The notes beneath the pieces are model-generated. The model was not told where the DNA came from and ran no database searches. It was given only the letters and a program-made list of their open reading frames with translations. Positions 46,755-60,409 of a stretch of 64,000 nucleotides of DNA are shown in pieces. Positions within the stretch are counted from its first letter, which is position 1. The number at the start of each line of letters is the position of its first letter. Source of the DNA: Atherix ibis (taxonomy: Eukaryota; Arthropoda; Insecta; Diptera; Athericidae); NCBI GenBank assembly GCA_958298945.1, contig OY282606.1:59285920-59349919 (forward strand). Direction: 5' to 3'. The position numbers and the translations under genes were made by a program.

Positions 46755-49037
46755 ATAGAAAATTTTAAAATAAATTATTTTTTTGTTTATATAAAATTTA
46801 AAATATAATTCGGTGGATTTATTTTTCTATAAAACAGCGTATGTTTAACAATCATGAAGAAATATATAAACTATATAATATTTAGTTTTCTTGAATTAAT
46901 AAAAATTTGAATCTACAATATCGAGAATCTAGTGGAATTTAACTATATATTCAGATCTATACATATCTCAATGCATAGGACTTTTTTGATCGTATTAAAC
47001 AAAATTTAAAATTATTTCTAGAAACTTCAACGTAAAATATACCTTAATATATCTTAAAATTATACTACCATATACACCCTAACTTAGATAAAAGTATCAA
47101 TTAAAAAAAAACAAGTTAAATGTGTAAGTTGTAATAAGAGAATAAATGTGTTTTTAAGTATTATTTATGCATCTGCAATCTAATCTGTTTACTTTAATGA
47201 ATACAATATTGTTAAGATTCCTAAAAGTTTAATGTATTTTTGATGTGAAATGAAAACCGGGTACAGCATCTGATTATTTTGCTTTCGCAAAATAATAATG
47301 AGCGAAGATCATTATCATTCATTTGAGAGGTATGAGTTATTAGATATATCTAGATATTTATAAAAATCATTTCAACATTTAAAATATACTTAATTTAAGA
47401 GTACAACCAGTATTTTTTTTTTAAATTAAAATAAATGAATTCAGTAACTTGATAAAAAATACTTTTTTTTGTAACTAATAAAATAAAATAAATTATTGAG
47501 TCGAGAAATGTTCCTTTATTTTTATAAATTGATTAGAATATAAAATAAACTGATTCTATAGTGTATATTTTAGTTTAGAAAAAAAAGATTTTCTTAAAAT
47601 ATTTAAATGGTATATTATAATGTTCAATGACTCAATAATATTATACAAATTAATTACATTTAAAAATTTTAGCGGGCAAGCAAAATGTTTTGAATATTTG
47701 ATTGTTGCAACTCAATTGTGATAGATTGTCGTAGTGCGCGCACTATGGCCAATCAGATCATATATCATAGAAGCTATCAAATTTAGTAACAACAAACTCC
47801 AAAGAGTTTTTATCTACCATATATTATGCATTTAGCATACTAAGGTGGATATAACATGTACATTATTATGTGCTGAATATATCAAACTTATTATGTGTGT
47901 TTGTTTCAAATTTCTATAATCTATTTTCAATTTTCTTTAACCTGCATGATCTGCCATTCTATTTGAGGATTTACCACGTTAAATACCTCTTCTAATATAG
48001 CCCCTTAATATGTATATTATTTTATTTTAATTAATAAATAGTAATATCTATAATATTATGAATACATATAAACTCTTTTAATTAATAAATTTAAGAATAC
48101 ATTAAGTGATTAATGAATTGATATAATATATTTATTGCGTTAGATCATTAGCTGCTTTTATACTATTTATGGCATAATAAATTTAATGAAAATAATTTTA
48201 CAAAATAATCTGGATAAGCCTTTTGTTAATTTATTTTAATATTTTACTCAATGACAACTTTAATTCATAGATTATTCGTTTGTTAATAATAATAATAATA
48301 ATATTGTAGTGGATATAACAGATAATGTTTAAATAATATTGTCGGTTTAAATAATATTACTTGAGATCTACCAATATTTATTTGGGTTATTGCAAAACTA
48401 TTTTTTCAAGTTATGGTACTACATGTCTTCGCGAAATATATTCCATTTGTTGATCGAATCTTTGTAGAATAATTTAAAATGCTGATAGAATTCTACGAAT
48501 AGGGTAATATATAATAGCTAGTTAAAATAAGTGATATGACATACTTTAAACGAAAATTACTGTGTTAAATGAGATCACCTTACAGCTTTAACAAATATTT
48601 ACATCGCGAATGTTTATTTGAATTACAGAGATATCTTATCATTTTCCAAATTCGAAACCAATATTTTACCATAAAATAAATGTCCTCTTATATATTAAAA
48701 ATTATCATTCCCCATTGGGACACACACAGCATTGAGTTTGAATCAAGATAGTGCAATAGGCTGGTAATCTTTAGTTAAAGATAAAGTTGTCATGCTGGGT
48801 TGAATTATTGACACTTTAATACAAAGATAACAAATAATATATTTATTAAAATAAATATTTCCCACAAAAAAGTTCTATAATAAGTTTATTCAACTACTTA
48901 TTTCTAAAAATATTACTTAATAATCTTAAGTAATATTTTTCTACATCTTTATAATAAGTTAGCAGGTGTGTACCCTTAAATCCGCTGTTTTTTAGTCAAA
49001 AAAACATATGTTTTTTTCATAGAAAGCAAAAACAAAT

Positions 49038-49898
49038 TTATTCAAAGTACTTGCCCTCGCTAGCTACACATTTGCCCATCTATCGGGCAATTCGTGGATC
49101 CCACGCCAAAAAAAATTTCTTCTCTTTTGAAGCAAACCACCCATCACGCCATTTTCGGACGTCTTCGTAAGAATCGAAGTGCTGCTCAGCGGGCACGTGG
49201 TACATCAACGAAAACAGGTGGTAGTCGGAAGGAGCCAGGTCCTGTGAATAAGCGGGGTGGAATAGCACCTTAGTTTCACCAGGTTTCAATATCTCATAGT
49301 AGCCGATACCCTGCTGGCCCCACCAAACGCACAGCAACGTCTTCCGTCCGAAGCGATTTAGTCTTGGGGAAGATGTTGATGGATGGCCGGGATCAACCCA
49401 CGATTTCTTGCGTTTAGGATTCTCGAAATATATCCACTTTTCATCGCCTTTCACAATCCGATGCAGGAACGACTTTCTTTTTTGTCTGGCGAGCAAGATT
49501 ACGCATGTGTTTTGGCGTCGCTCCATCTGCCTATCGTTCAATTCATGCGGTACCCATTTTTCGATCTTGTCAATCTTCCTCATCGCACGCAGATGCATGG
49601 AAATGGCTGGATGAGTAATACCCAATTGCTCCGCGAGCATTTTTTGCGATTGGGTATTGTCTTCGTCCAAAAGAGCCTGCAATTGATGGTCCGCAACCTT
49701 CCTAGGCCGATTTTCACGCTTCCTGTCCCACAAGTCATAATTGCCGTCTTTGAATCGACGAAACCAATCTCGGCACGTTGTTTCCGATAAAGCACTGTCA
49801 CCATTGGCCTCCATAAGCATTCGATGCGATTCGGCAGCCGATTTTTTCAAATTGAAAAGCAGAGCTTCCCGCATACACACTGGCACAAAACTAGACAT
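49038..49898 (-). pseudogene. Mariner transposase, internal deletion plus two frameshifts
   Basis: Starts at 49898 with MSSFVPVCMREALLFNLKKS. The N-terminal HTH region (SAAESHRMLMEANGDSALSE, TTCRDWFRRFKDGNYDL) is intact. WVPHEL, the mariner signature, lies near residue 115. The first catalytic Asp is in VKGDEKWIYFEN. The third is in YSQDLAPSDYHLF. Between ETKV and LFHPAYSQDL about 60 residues are missing, including the HDNARPH block with the second catalytic Asp, so it is inactive. After DGWFASKEKKFF a one-base change in an A8 run (about 49110-49118) shifts frame: the expected RGIHELPDRW follows in the next frame and CVASEGKYFE ends at 49038 after a second shift. 272 codons are read directly; the family length is about 345. 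The otherwise near-consensus text suggests a fairly young copy. A TIR-like GCAGGTGTGTACCC is at 48962; the partner end was not found. Confidence 0.9.
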
Positions 49899-49904
49899 GA
49901 TTAG

Positions 49905-50595
49905 CTAAGGAAAAATGTATGTTGTTATACGAAATTGCTGACAATGTGCACTGATTAATGTTGACATTCCATGGCTTGCATGGTATAAAACAAAGGTAAT
50001 TTTGTATTTGAACTTCAATTCAATTAAAAACAAATTTGAATCGAATTTTACTAAATTTTTAGAGGTTTAATACGATCTGAGAAATGTTTAGCTGAATTTT
50101 ATTTAGTGTAAAATAAATTAATATACTTAAATTTTGTTAACACGGGACGTTGCTACTGAAACAAATGGAAGGAGAACTTTTCCCAAATAATAAGATTACA
50201 GAGATATTCAAAAATAGCTCCGTAGATTTTCTCACCTCCTCTTGAAGATCTTGAACCTTATAATATTATTGTATGTAGGGAAAGTATGAAAAAAAAATTA
50301 TGTAATCAAAGTAGGGTCAATACTCGCATATACTTTGAAAAATATGGGAATTTATAGTTAAAAGTATATTACAGAAGGTTTAAAAATTGGGCAGTATTAA
50401 AATTAATTACTGAGTTTATTTTAATTCTATATTAGTATTTGTATCTTTCGTCATATCAAATTTTTTGGTTTCCAATTATAGAAAGTCCTGTGTAAGAGTT
50501 GTCAATCTTTTTAAGCTAATTTTCATAATTATTTTCGGCATCTTAATTTTGCACCCAAAGGCATTCATATTACTTTCACTCTTTGTCAATATCTC
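49905..50595. other. Intergenic stretch
   Basis: AT-rich, no ORF. The right end of the mariner must lie near its start but no matching inverted repeat was seen. Confidence 0.45.
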
Positions 50596-50599
50596 CTTC

Positions 50600-51170
50600 C
50601 ATAACCTTGAACGGCAGTATTATTCCACCAAAAAATGAAGTACGTTATCTAGGACTCGAGTTTGAGACTCACATACAAAACTTAAAATAACTGAACTTAA
50701 CGGACGATACAAGCAACTTCTGCGATTTTTAGATGCTAGATCAAAGCTAATAATCGACAGCAAGTTGCTAACATTCTTTACAATGCAGTAATGAAGCCAA
50801 TCTGGGCGTACGGGCTTGAACTTTGTAAAATCTGGCGTACGGGCTTGAACTTATAATTCTATGTAAAATCATCAATGCCCCATATTATGTACGTAGTATT
50901 TTCATCCACCGTGACCTAAACATTCCTTCTGTCTGTGAACTATCAACAATCCGTTACGAAAAATTTTATTCCCGTCTACCGAAGTAACCATTATAATAGT
51001 TTTTTTTTTAAAGAGATACCGTCAATTACCCTCATAATAAAAACCGAACGAACTCTTAAAAGGCAATGGCGTCATAACCTTTTAATCTCTTAAAAAATCC
51101 CGATTGGCAGAGAAGCATCGATGATTGTTCATTCCTTCATCATACTTTCCCGTCAATGCGTACCTGTTAA
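50600..51170 (+). mobile_element. Jockey-clade LINE C-terminal fragment
   Basis: The plus strand reads SIIPPKNEVRYLGLEF near 50610-50660. IINAPYYVRSIFIHRDLNIP then SVCELSTIRYEKFYSRL spans 50865-50985. LKRQWRHNLL follows near 51058. A 30-base block around TCTGGCGTACGGGCTTGAACTT is tandemly duplicated at 50803-50851. Several stops. Confidence 0.8.
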
Positions 51171-51359
51171 AACATTTGTTTATTATAAAAATATGTAGTT
51201 ATAAATAAAAAAAATAGAAAAGAAAATGTTGCTCCTGTTAAATATTTTTGTTAAAATTAAATGTTACCAAGTAGATTTGCAAGAGATGATAAAAACACAT
51301 TAATACATATACTTGGGAGCACCCAATACCGAGATAAATTATCTCATGAATTTAAAAAC

Positions 51360-52400
51360 TTTAAGCCCATTGCCATATCAACCGTCGATAAGTATAAAAT
51401 GGTAGTAAATAGTCGGATTGCTAAAGGATTAGAAAGGTAAGATAGGCGTGAATGGAATTTTTAATAACACAAGTTGCACAGATCTCGAACGAATGGAACA
51501 TTTAGATCACGACAAATAATACTATTACTATTATAGAAGAAATCGTTGGCAATTTTTCGAAGGATTTGAGTTTATAGTTTTTGTATTCGATGGCAATCGC
51601 AATGCTTAGACGAGCCTCAGTGTTGGAGTCAATATGTACCAATTGTCTAAGAGTCGTAGTAACTGTTTTTATCGTCGGTTTAATTCACTTCTTTTTATAT
51701 TCGTATGAGCTGTTCATCGATTATAAGTCCAAAGTAACTCACACTCATTTTTTGAATATAGTTACATCAAGAGCCTGCACTCGGCAAAGTTTAAAAGTAA
51801 CATGAGCGTGTTTTTGCCCATTAATCCTTATTTAAACGTCTTGCATCGGGCTTATAAGGAGTTGATTGGTGCGGTTACATATTGGTGGCTGGGGGAATAT
51901 TTTTATGCTGACGAAAGGATCGATATTTTATCATAATATATTGCAGTAGGATATCATTATGATAAGGAATAGTATGGTATAACAATTATACATAGGACGC
52001 TACCCAGAGAGACACCGGCGATGATAAGAATTTTAAGCTATCTAAGAATGTCGATTTGAGATATGATTTAAGGATGTAAAAATAGTTAGAAGGTAAGATT
52101 TGTTGTAGCTTTCAAGGCAATCCAGGCAACAATACATAGTTGAAAATTATGCGAACTGTCAAGAAATACACCTTGGCACTATGTTTTTCCTCTATCGAAC
52201 ATGTAATATAGTAGATTATGTGAAGACATTGCTGCATAGTGGAATACTCAGTTTGAAATCAACTGATGCTGAGCAATTACATCCGCGCTTTCAATAATAG
52301 GATTAAGGCATTGAATAACTCAGGTTGAAAAGAACTATTCTATACGGGATATAAGTATGGAACTATGACTAAACTTTTAATCATCTATAAGCTTGATCAT
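51360..52400 (-). mobile_element. Jockey-clade LINE fragment
   Basis: Collinear with 33980-35000 in nucleotide text. The AAATCGTTGGCAATTTTTCGAAGGA region near 51540 matches 34140-34170, and the AAGAAATAC...ACTCAGTTTGAAATCAACTGATGCTGA region near 52160-52270 matches 34820-34945. The minus strand therefore carries RT to C-terminus with many stops. Confidence 0.7.
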
Positions 52401-52999
52401 TTGGTCAATTTTAGCAAGTTTCTTCACCTCTCAAAATTGTAGTCGAAATGCCCCTATCACACATACTATTTTATTCCATTCGGTTGACTTATGCTTATAC
52501 TGTCACTGAATTCTCGTACTTAAACAAATTATAAAACTATAATTTATTGCTTAGAAATGATAACCTAACACTCGAAATAATTTAGAGAATTACTTTATAA
52601 TTAAAAAAAAATTTAAACTTACTTATATCTTTTTGCAAGAAATATTCTTATGAAATCTGAAATATGCTAAAAAAAAAATCATCAATGATTTTAGAAAACT
52701 AACTAAACATATTTTAACTTAGGGTTGGTTCTGTGAGACCATTTAATGTAAACGGATTCATACGAGCTTAGAGCTGTAAATTAAAATTAATAGTTAAAAT
52801 AAATTATAGTAAAAAGAATGTAACCAAATTCATAAATTAAATTAGTTATTGAGTGTGTATAACAACTTTTTAATTGTAAAACTGATATTGAGAAATCTGT
52901 GCGTCTAATAATAAAAAAACTTGAATAACTAAATCGTGAACCGTGAAAACAGAACTGTTAGGAGCACATGTGTGCTTTATACAATAATTAATACGAACG

Positions 53000-55900
53000 C
53001 CGCTTAAAACAGTAAGCAACCATGCCAATCGGCACTTGTTCAACAGCCGACACAGCCACTGATACTGTATTCAGATTCACCAAGCCAACCTCACGGCCTA
53101 TACGAGCAAATGCGTTAGGAATGTTTCTAGCACAAGACAAAAAAGAGTCGAGAAAGAAATTATGCTTCCTCTCTTCTTTATTGACTTGGACTTTCTCTAA
53201 GAAGTAAAGAAGTTTTCAATGAATAACATCAAACAATACCATCTATTGATGGGCACTCAAAGACCTACTGCAGACATCCACCAAACTGCGTAAAATGCGC
53301 TAATGCACACTTAATCGTTAATTTTACAAAGGCTACGACTAAACCGTCTATATGTTTACATTGTTATGGAAAGCATCCTGAAAATTATAAAAGCATCACA
53401 ACCTACAAAAAGTTGCAGGAGGAGATGACTCTAAGACAGAATATACCACAACCAAATTCAATACTGATTAACCCGAAACGGTCCTTTAATGCAGTCCCAG
53501 CTGGTAACACATCAGCAACTAAAATATCCATCAATATATTCATTGCCATCATCATCAACAACATCATCAAGAACAAATAATGAACAATATTTCTACTTCT
53601 TCATCATTGTCACCAGAGCTTACAATCGTACAACCTTTCAGGAGCTCACAGACTTACTAAGTCCGTTTTAAATTAATTTAACAACCATTATTACCACCCG
53701 TATATCTCTTTTAATAAACAAATGTATTCCTCTACTTGTGAATCCTTATGCATCCTTTATGGACCGCTAATGGACTAAGCCAACACCGACAGTGACTAGA
53801 TATTTTACTGCATAATAGACGTATTGACATTATACTTATTATGGAAACACACTTCACTTTCAGATGCTACTGTACGATATGCAACTACACCACCTACAGA
53901 ACTGATCATCCGGATGATACTGCGCATGGTGGAACCGCTATTTTTATTAAAAACCCTTATTCCACTCCCTTTATTTGCAAACGGCAACTGAAGAACTATA
54001 ATACACCATTGTTACACTAAATTTTTTCCCCATTACCTCTATATAAAGTCCTCTAAAAAAGCAATAACTAATAAAGATTTTCCTTCTTTATTTCTAGGAC
54101 TTGGAAATTCTTTTATTGTTGGCCGGGTATCGAACCCACGAGAAAGAGTACTTTATAATGTTCTTTCTCAGACCCAATTTTAAAATCCTATCTCCCTCCC
54201 GTCTCACATATTGACCTATATCAGCAAAAAATTTCAAGATAAACTAGATTACTTTATCACTACTACTCCTTTACCTTCTATAAATTCATATATTGATTGT
54301 GTTCTAGAATTAAACTTAGATCATAGCCCTGTTCTACTAATACTGGACACTTCCCCCCATTTTTAAAGCCACTCCGCGAAGACTAATCGAAATAAATGGT
54401 AATATGGACCGGAATATTTTCAGACAAAACTTACACATCAATATTAAATTACAATGAAGTATAACGATTGAACAGAAAATAGATGGCGTAATACATAACA
54501 TAACTAGCTTTATACAAGATGCACTAACTATACGACGCACTTGCTTAACTGAAAATTTATCGCCACGCAAAATTAACGCATACGTAAACACAAAAATGGT
54601 ACTCACCCATTACGTAAAAAAGACGAAACTTAGACAAAAACGGACATAGAAAATTTAGATATTTTTGCAAATACTTTTACACCATATGAAGAAAATAACG
54701 ACAAGACACCCTCTGACAAAATCGATGAAGACCGATCAGATCCAGTTCATCTTAATTCTTCTCCCAAATACTTTACTCCTTCAGAAGTAAACCAACTTAT
54801 GTACCTCCTTCCCAGTAAAAAAGCTCCTGGCTATGATCAGATTACCTCCGATATCCTATAGGAAGTTCCTAAAAAACCAATCGTTTTTATCACATACAAT
54901 AGCATCTTTCGCACCTCACAAAAGAGTATAGTTGCAATAGCATCTTTCGCACCTCACATTTCTATTACTTTAGAAAGTCTCCATAATAAAAATGATTCCG
55001 AAACCCAACAAATCTATTGGTAAAAATACACTTTCTTCGTACAGATCCATAGGCCTGCTTCTAATTCTAGCGAAAGTCCTCGAAAAACTTATTCCCAAAC
55101 ACTTATACCCAATTCTTGAGTGTAACAACATTATTCCAAATCAGCTGTTTGAACATTCCACAATCAATAGTGTCATCATGTTGTAGACTATATGTCATCT
55201 TATCTTGAGCAGAAAGAGTATTTTCCAGGCGTATTTTTAGATATATCGTATGCATTTGGCCGAGTATGGCACCCAGGCACATTCTGGAAGCTCAAGAAAA
55301 TCCTTCCCACCACTTATTTGTTATCATAAAATTCTACCACTCCGAAAAATATTTTCAAGTAATTGAAAATGTCGAATTTACCGATATATTGCCGGTGTCC
55401 CTCAGAGTAGCATTCTTGGCCCTATCCTATATAATATTTATACCCACGATATTCATTCCAATGACAATACCTTAATAGAAATGTATAGCGATGACACTGC
55501 CATGAGGTCACGTCACGAAAACCAAAATACTGCCTACCACCATTTACGAAACCATATTGATGCCCATGAAAACTAGTTCAGAAAGTGGAGAGTAAAAGTA
55601 AACGAAAAAAATAGTGTTCATGTTACTTTTACTTTTTACCAAGAATCATTACTTTCTATACTTATAAATAGCAATATTATTCTAGAAAAAAACAGTTCTG
55701 AATGCACACGCAAAACTTAAAAGAACTGGAACAAAAAGACGCAATATACAGCCACAAAAGTTTTTAGATAAACGATCAAAAACTGACAGATGACAAAAAA
55801 GTACTTCTATACAATATGGTAATCAGACCTACATGTATATGAACATACGGAATAGAACTTTGTGAGTCAATCAAGCGTTCCAATTCCGTTCGAATTTAAA

Positions 55901-56130
55901 AAGGCCAATCGAACATTATGTACCTAATAATGTGATCCATCAGGAACTCAATGTTCCTTACGTTAGTGAATTTTCTGTTAGTCGTTACAACAAATTTTAT
56001 ACTCTACTGTCATTCAATAGTAATCCTCTGGTCATAGAGCTGTCCTTAATTTCCCTCCCCGAAAACATACATAGATGGTTAAAAGGCAATGCGACGAGAT
56101 TTCTATAGGTTTTATGAAATTGAATCTATT
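53000..56130 (+). mobile_element. Jockey-clade LINE, nearly full length but decayed
   Basis: ORF1 C-terminal zinc knuckles: CVKCANAHLIVNFTKATTK and CLHCYGKHPENYK near 53285-53400. ORF2 endonuclease: ANGLSQH near 53768, RRIDIILIMETHFT near 53816-53860, HPDDTAHGGTAIFIKN near 53910-53955, and a decayed GDFNAKH...RVSNPRERVLY near 54095-54155. RT: FTPSEVNQLMYLLPSKKAPG near 54775-54830, MIPKPNKSIGKNTLSSYRSI at 54992, then FPGVFLDISYAFGRVW near 55215-55270, GVPQSSILGPILYNIYTHD near 55390-55455, and the C-terminus near 55810-56100 (HRWLKGNATRF at the end). Frames change repeatedly. It is the most complete Jockey copy here and a good reference for the other fragments. Confidence 0.85.
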
Positions 56131-56139
56131 GTAAATCTT

Positions 56140-58635
56140 ACGATCTAGAGAAACATCAATGGATGTTTACTACTATCTTATGTGTCTTCTTAGTTATATA
56201 ATAATAACTACTATTGTATCTATTCTGAAATAATTTTATATAACTCGATAAAAAAGAATATATGTACATTTATACTCTATATTACTGCTGCAAGTTTTTA
56301 ATAGAAAACTTCTTAAAGTGCGATTGTAGTGAGAATATTACAAGTAGCAATTAAGAGTATCTTTCGAATATGGTAATCTTACAAATCAGTTGATTAACTT
56401 AAAACTATCTAACCAATTCGCTTATCATTCGATGTTTGACTATACCGAGTAATTTTGAAAATATTATGTTATTTTTAAACATTATATTAATTGGGGAAAA
56501 TAGTGACTCGAAGAAATTTAGCAAGCTACTATAGATTAAAAATATTTGGGAAAAATTTCCATTATCTAATCAATGTATATTAATATAAACATTTTAAATT
56601 GTGATTATTTTTAGAATAATTTTTTTCCTATAATGATAAACACATTTTTTTTGTACCAAATAATATACTTTTTTATTCTCTAGAATATACTGTATAAGAT
56701 AAGTTATAAGAATTTTGATATTATTACTTTGTTGGTAATATTGATATTTTATAAGCTGATAGTATTTCTAAGTATATAACTTTTAAAAATACGAATATAT
56801 TAAAAAATGATTTGGATAAAATAAATTAATTATATTGTTGATCCATGAAGGAAACTATAATATTTTAAGATACTGTAGATATTAATAAATGTTATAATTA
56901 AGCAGCCTTAAATAGTATAAACATTTATATAGGAGTATGCATATAAGCATAAGAATTAAATACCTGATTGTGAATTTATAAGTTATTATATTTTTTAATA
57001 TGTAGTTAATTATTTATACCGCTAGCTTTACATTAAAAACAAGCACCTATAGAAGAACATATGGCTACAGTGCCTGAGTAGTAAGCCCCAGTATTCCGAC
57101 GTCACAGTCAAAGTAAAGGATTTTTTTTAATTGTGAATCTTCAGAAATCTTACGGTATGTGGGTAACATTTCGGCAAATTAAGCTGTATACAAAATTACA
57201 AAATAAGCGGGACTAATAAAAATGTTTATATTGGTAATGCCTATTTTGTTTTCAAAAATTCACTAAAAAATTTATTATTGAAATAATTTTTCTAAAAATC
57301 AAGCCATTCTACACAAAAATAATAATATTCTTAAAATTAATTTTTTTTAGATATATGAGGATGCATTAGAAATAATATTTTAGTATTTTTCAAGGCACTT
57401 AGTTATGTTAAATTTATCATCTTACAAAAGGAAATGATGGTTTATTTCTTATTGTAGTTAATTTTACACTTTTACCACTTTATAATTTAGCTTCATCAAA
57501 GTCTTCGAAAAGGTTTTATTTCTACTCTACTGCCTTGGATTTATTATTTAACTTATTACCTCATTTTTCAATTCGCCACCTTGTGATTTGTAACAATATG
57601 TACGTAGTTCATTGCGGCCACATTTCATACACATCTTATATTGGAATGACCTTAAGCCCTTAAAAATGCTTTTATAGCATTCAATTTTTTTTTTAAATTA
57701 TTAAAAATATTACAACGGAATAAGAATAAATATCTACGTATCATGACCATGACGTAAAAATGCATTGAAACAACAATAAAATTTTGTTATATTATCACAA
57801 AAATGGATTTGAATAGAAACATTGACCAAAAACGTGAACTGATTTGAAATAGATTTAATACGGTTTATAAGTGCTTTAGATAGGAAATTAATTTATTATA
57901 TATTGATCGTTAGTCGATTAAACGCTTAATTTTGAATAAAATTAATAGCTTTATTTTTTACTATAATGTTTTTTTTAACATAAAAATATTACTACAATTA
58001 CGCAAAATATAAGAGAAGAGCTAACATCCATCGTTGCTATTTCTACTATTAGCTCTTAATTAAGCTAATCTTTAATAAGCTTAATAAGTCTCGTAGCCAT
58101 TGCAGTTTTCAACGGTGCGTGGTGATACTGGGAAGGATCAATGAGGATAATTGGGATGCAATTGTAAGCGAACATGAAACCTTTTATAACGAGAAACACT
58201 TAATTCACGTGTTATTAAATGAATAAAAAGCATTCATTATCTTTCAAAGAAATTTTGACTGTACCATATGTTTTGGTTATGACGGGAGTTCAGAAAGCTC
58301 AATAGAAACCTAGAGTTTTATTCCGTAGGTATAAATATCATAATGTAAATGTTGTGTGTTTTGAACATGAGTCCATCAGCATAAGTAGTTGCTTTTATCG
58401 TCTTTTTACTTTGGGTCCTTTTGGTATCGTGCATGGATTCCATGTCGACGCACGTTTGTGAAGATAAAGTTCCAAATATATTTTAAAAATTATACTGCTG
58501 TTTAGATGAATAGAAGATCATGATTCACGACGAACAGTAAAAGTTACATGAACATTTTTTCGATCACTTACTTTCACTCCTCTTACTTAATCAGCTTTGA
58601 TATTGGAACTAATAGTTATTTAAAAATACATATTC
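56140..58635. other. AT-rich intergenic stretch
   Basis: No open frame of 60 codons or more. Patches near 57050-57120 and 58080-58470 are less AT-biased, but I could not assign them. Confidence 0.5.
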
Positions 58636-58639
58636 ATGG

Positions 58640-60400
58640 TTTGTTAATATAGCGGTGTCATCTGCGTAAGTTTTTTAGAAGTTAGTATATATAAAAATAT
58701 TGATATTGTAGGTATTATATAGGATAGGGCCAAGGATACTAACCGGAGGAACATAGGCAGGCGGTTATAGGAGACAATGGGCAGTATTTCAGATTCACAA
58801 TAACTTAATACCATTGTTAGAAGTATAATTTTATTAAAAAATAGTAAGCTAGAGCAGGAATCGTTGCAATTTTCAGAGTAAGCCAGAGTGCTAGACGCGG
58901 CAAACGGGTGTGATGAGAGTTTATAGCACACCTAAGTAGTAGTATTTTCTCTTAAAGGAAGGTGCTATAAAGTTTACGATGCGATGAGTTTGTTGGATAG
59001 TGGAGTTGTCTGCACTAAAACCGAACTAATAGTGGGGATCTATGTTGGATGCTTCAAGTTTGGATAGAATCGTTTAAGCACTAGTTTCTCCAAAACTTTA
59101 GTTTAGATTAGGAGTAAGCATAATAGTTGATAAGAAGAAAATAAGTGCATTGAGCTTATTATTATTGACAATTTCTAGAGCGAGGGAAAGTTGGTGATGC
59201 GAAGGGTACTGTTATAAATTCACATGACAAAAATTATTCCGCTTTTGAACAGTTATTGTAAAACGTTAGATGTTAAAAGCATAGAATTTCGTTTTCTTCT
59301 TCAATAGGAAAAAAATGTTTGGATAGTAAGAATATTGGGAGACGAGCAATAAGTATACTTTCTATTTTGTGTAAATGTTCTTTGTCTTCTTGAGGAGTAA
59401 AGAATTTTTTCTTAATATGCAGCGTATACGTGTAGGTCAGCCCATGTTTTCTCAATTTTTTTAATTGAGCTTCTGTTTATCGGTTTTGGCCCATATTTTG
59501 TCAAGTTTTTGAAGTGGGCTAGTCGTATGTTTCTAAGAAAACATGAATTGTGCTGTTGTCCAGAGAGATGTGTTAGTAGCATTAAAGTTTCCGATTCGGC
59601 CTTAGGTTGTTTTTGAATTCGGCGCGGTTTGCTGTTGTCGCTAGGCATTTGTGTATCAAACTATTTTTTATAAGGGTTCGCCAATTGGCATTTGAAATGG
59701 ATAGGAATATTGCTGTGCAGGAGAACGTTTTTCAAAAATTTTTGTATAAGGGATGGTATTATAGATAGTGGTATTAATGTAGTTAAAAATATACTAATCT
59801 CTTCGTTAATAGAATTGGTAAATGTGGTTAACATGGATGTAACATCTTGCGAAGATAAACCCTCAGTGCACATTTGAACATTACTATTGTTCTTATGTTG
59901 TTGATGCTGTTATTGTGGTTGGTGATGATGGTGTTGTGTTGTTGTTATTCAATTGCGTTACCTGCTGCTATGGAGGCAAAAGATAGTTTTACACTTACTG
60001 TCACCATAACGTTGTTATTCAATTTGATCTGTCGTTGAGGTTTCTAGGTTAAGCAAGCATTATAGTTTGCAAGGTTGTCGCCTTCCCGAAACACGAATTT
60101 AGCATTTGTGCAGTAGCATGGTAATTTTTTAGCTGCGCATTTAAGATACTTCGGTATATGCCGACAATAGGTCTTGGTGTGTCCATATTCTTTACACTGG
60201 TAGCATTGGACCACATCCATAATAGATATATCTCCCTAATATATACAAGATTATTAATGTAGAATATTGGTTTAGGTACCGATTTTAAATTTATGAAAAA
60301 CAGTGGCCAAGATCGTAATCCGTGTTTCTGTTTTATATTAGTTATCTTGGGTACCACTAATTGATGTCAGCTACTGGACAACATTTCTAAACGCTGTCCT
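58640..60400 (-). mobile_element. Jockey-clade LINE remnant, ORF1 and ORF2
   Basis: Minus strand from the right. ORF1 zinc knuckle region QCYQCKEYGHTKTYCRHIPK then YLKCAAKKLPCYC lies near 60080-60210 (frame broken). The gag C-terminus lies in 59661-59873. Linker text FLRNIRLAHFKNLTKYGPKP lies in 59412-59648. RT remnants near 58640-58790 include a decayed GVPQ/LALSYIIPTI and ADDT region. Deleted between gag and RT, with many stops. A GTT-rich low-complexity tract (59885-59955) encodes an Asn/Gln-rich gag spacer in antisense. Confidence 0.7.
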
Positions 60401-60409
60401 GGTTGTTGC

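Larger units (their letters stand above)
43460..48955. other. 5.5 kb AT-rich gene-poor stretch
   Basis: No open frame of 60 codons or more on either strand. It contains one core-promoter-like signal (44071), one dispersed repeat (46600-46754) and a short (TAA)n run near 48288. Otherwise nothing that I can support. Confidence 0.65.

Noticed and set aside
49383..49790. Plus-strand 135-codon frame
   Set aside because: Antisense shadow of the mariner transposase.
54090..54135. tRNA T-arm-like sequence (CCGGGTATCGAACCC) on the minus strand
   Set aside because: It is explained by the Jockey endonuclease coding text (GRVSNPRERVLY) and has no surrounding tRNA arms.
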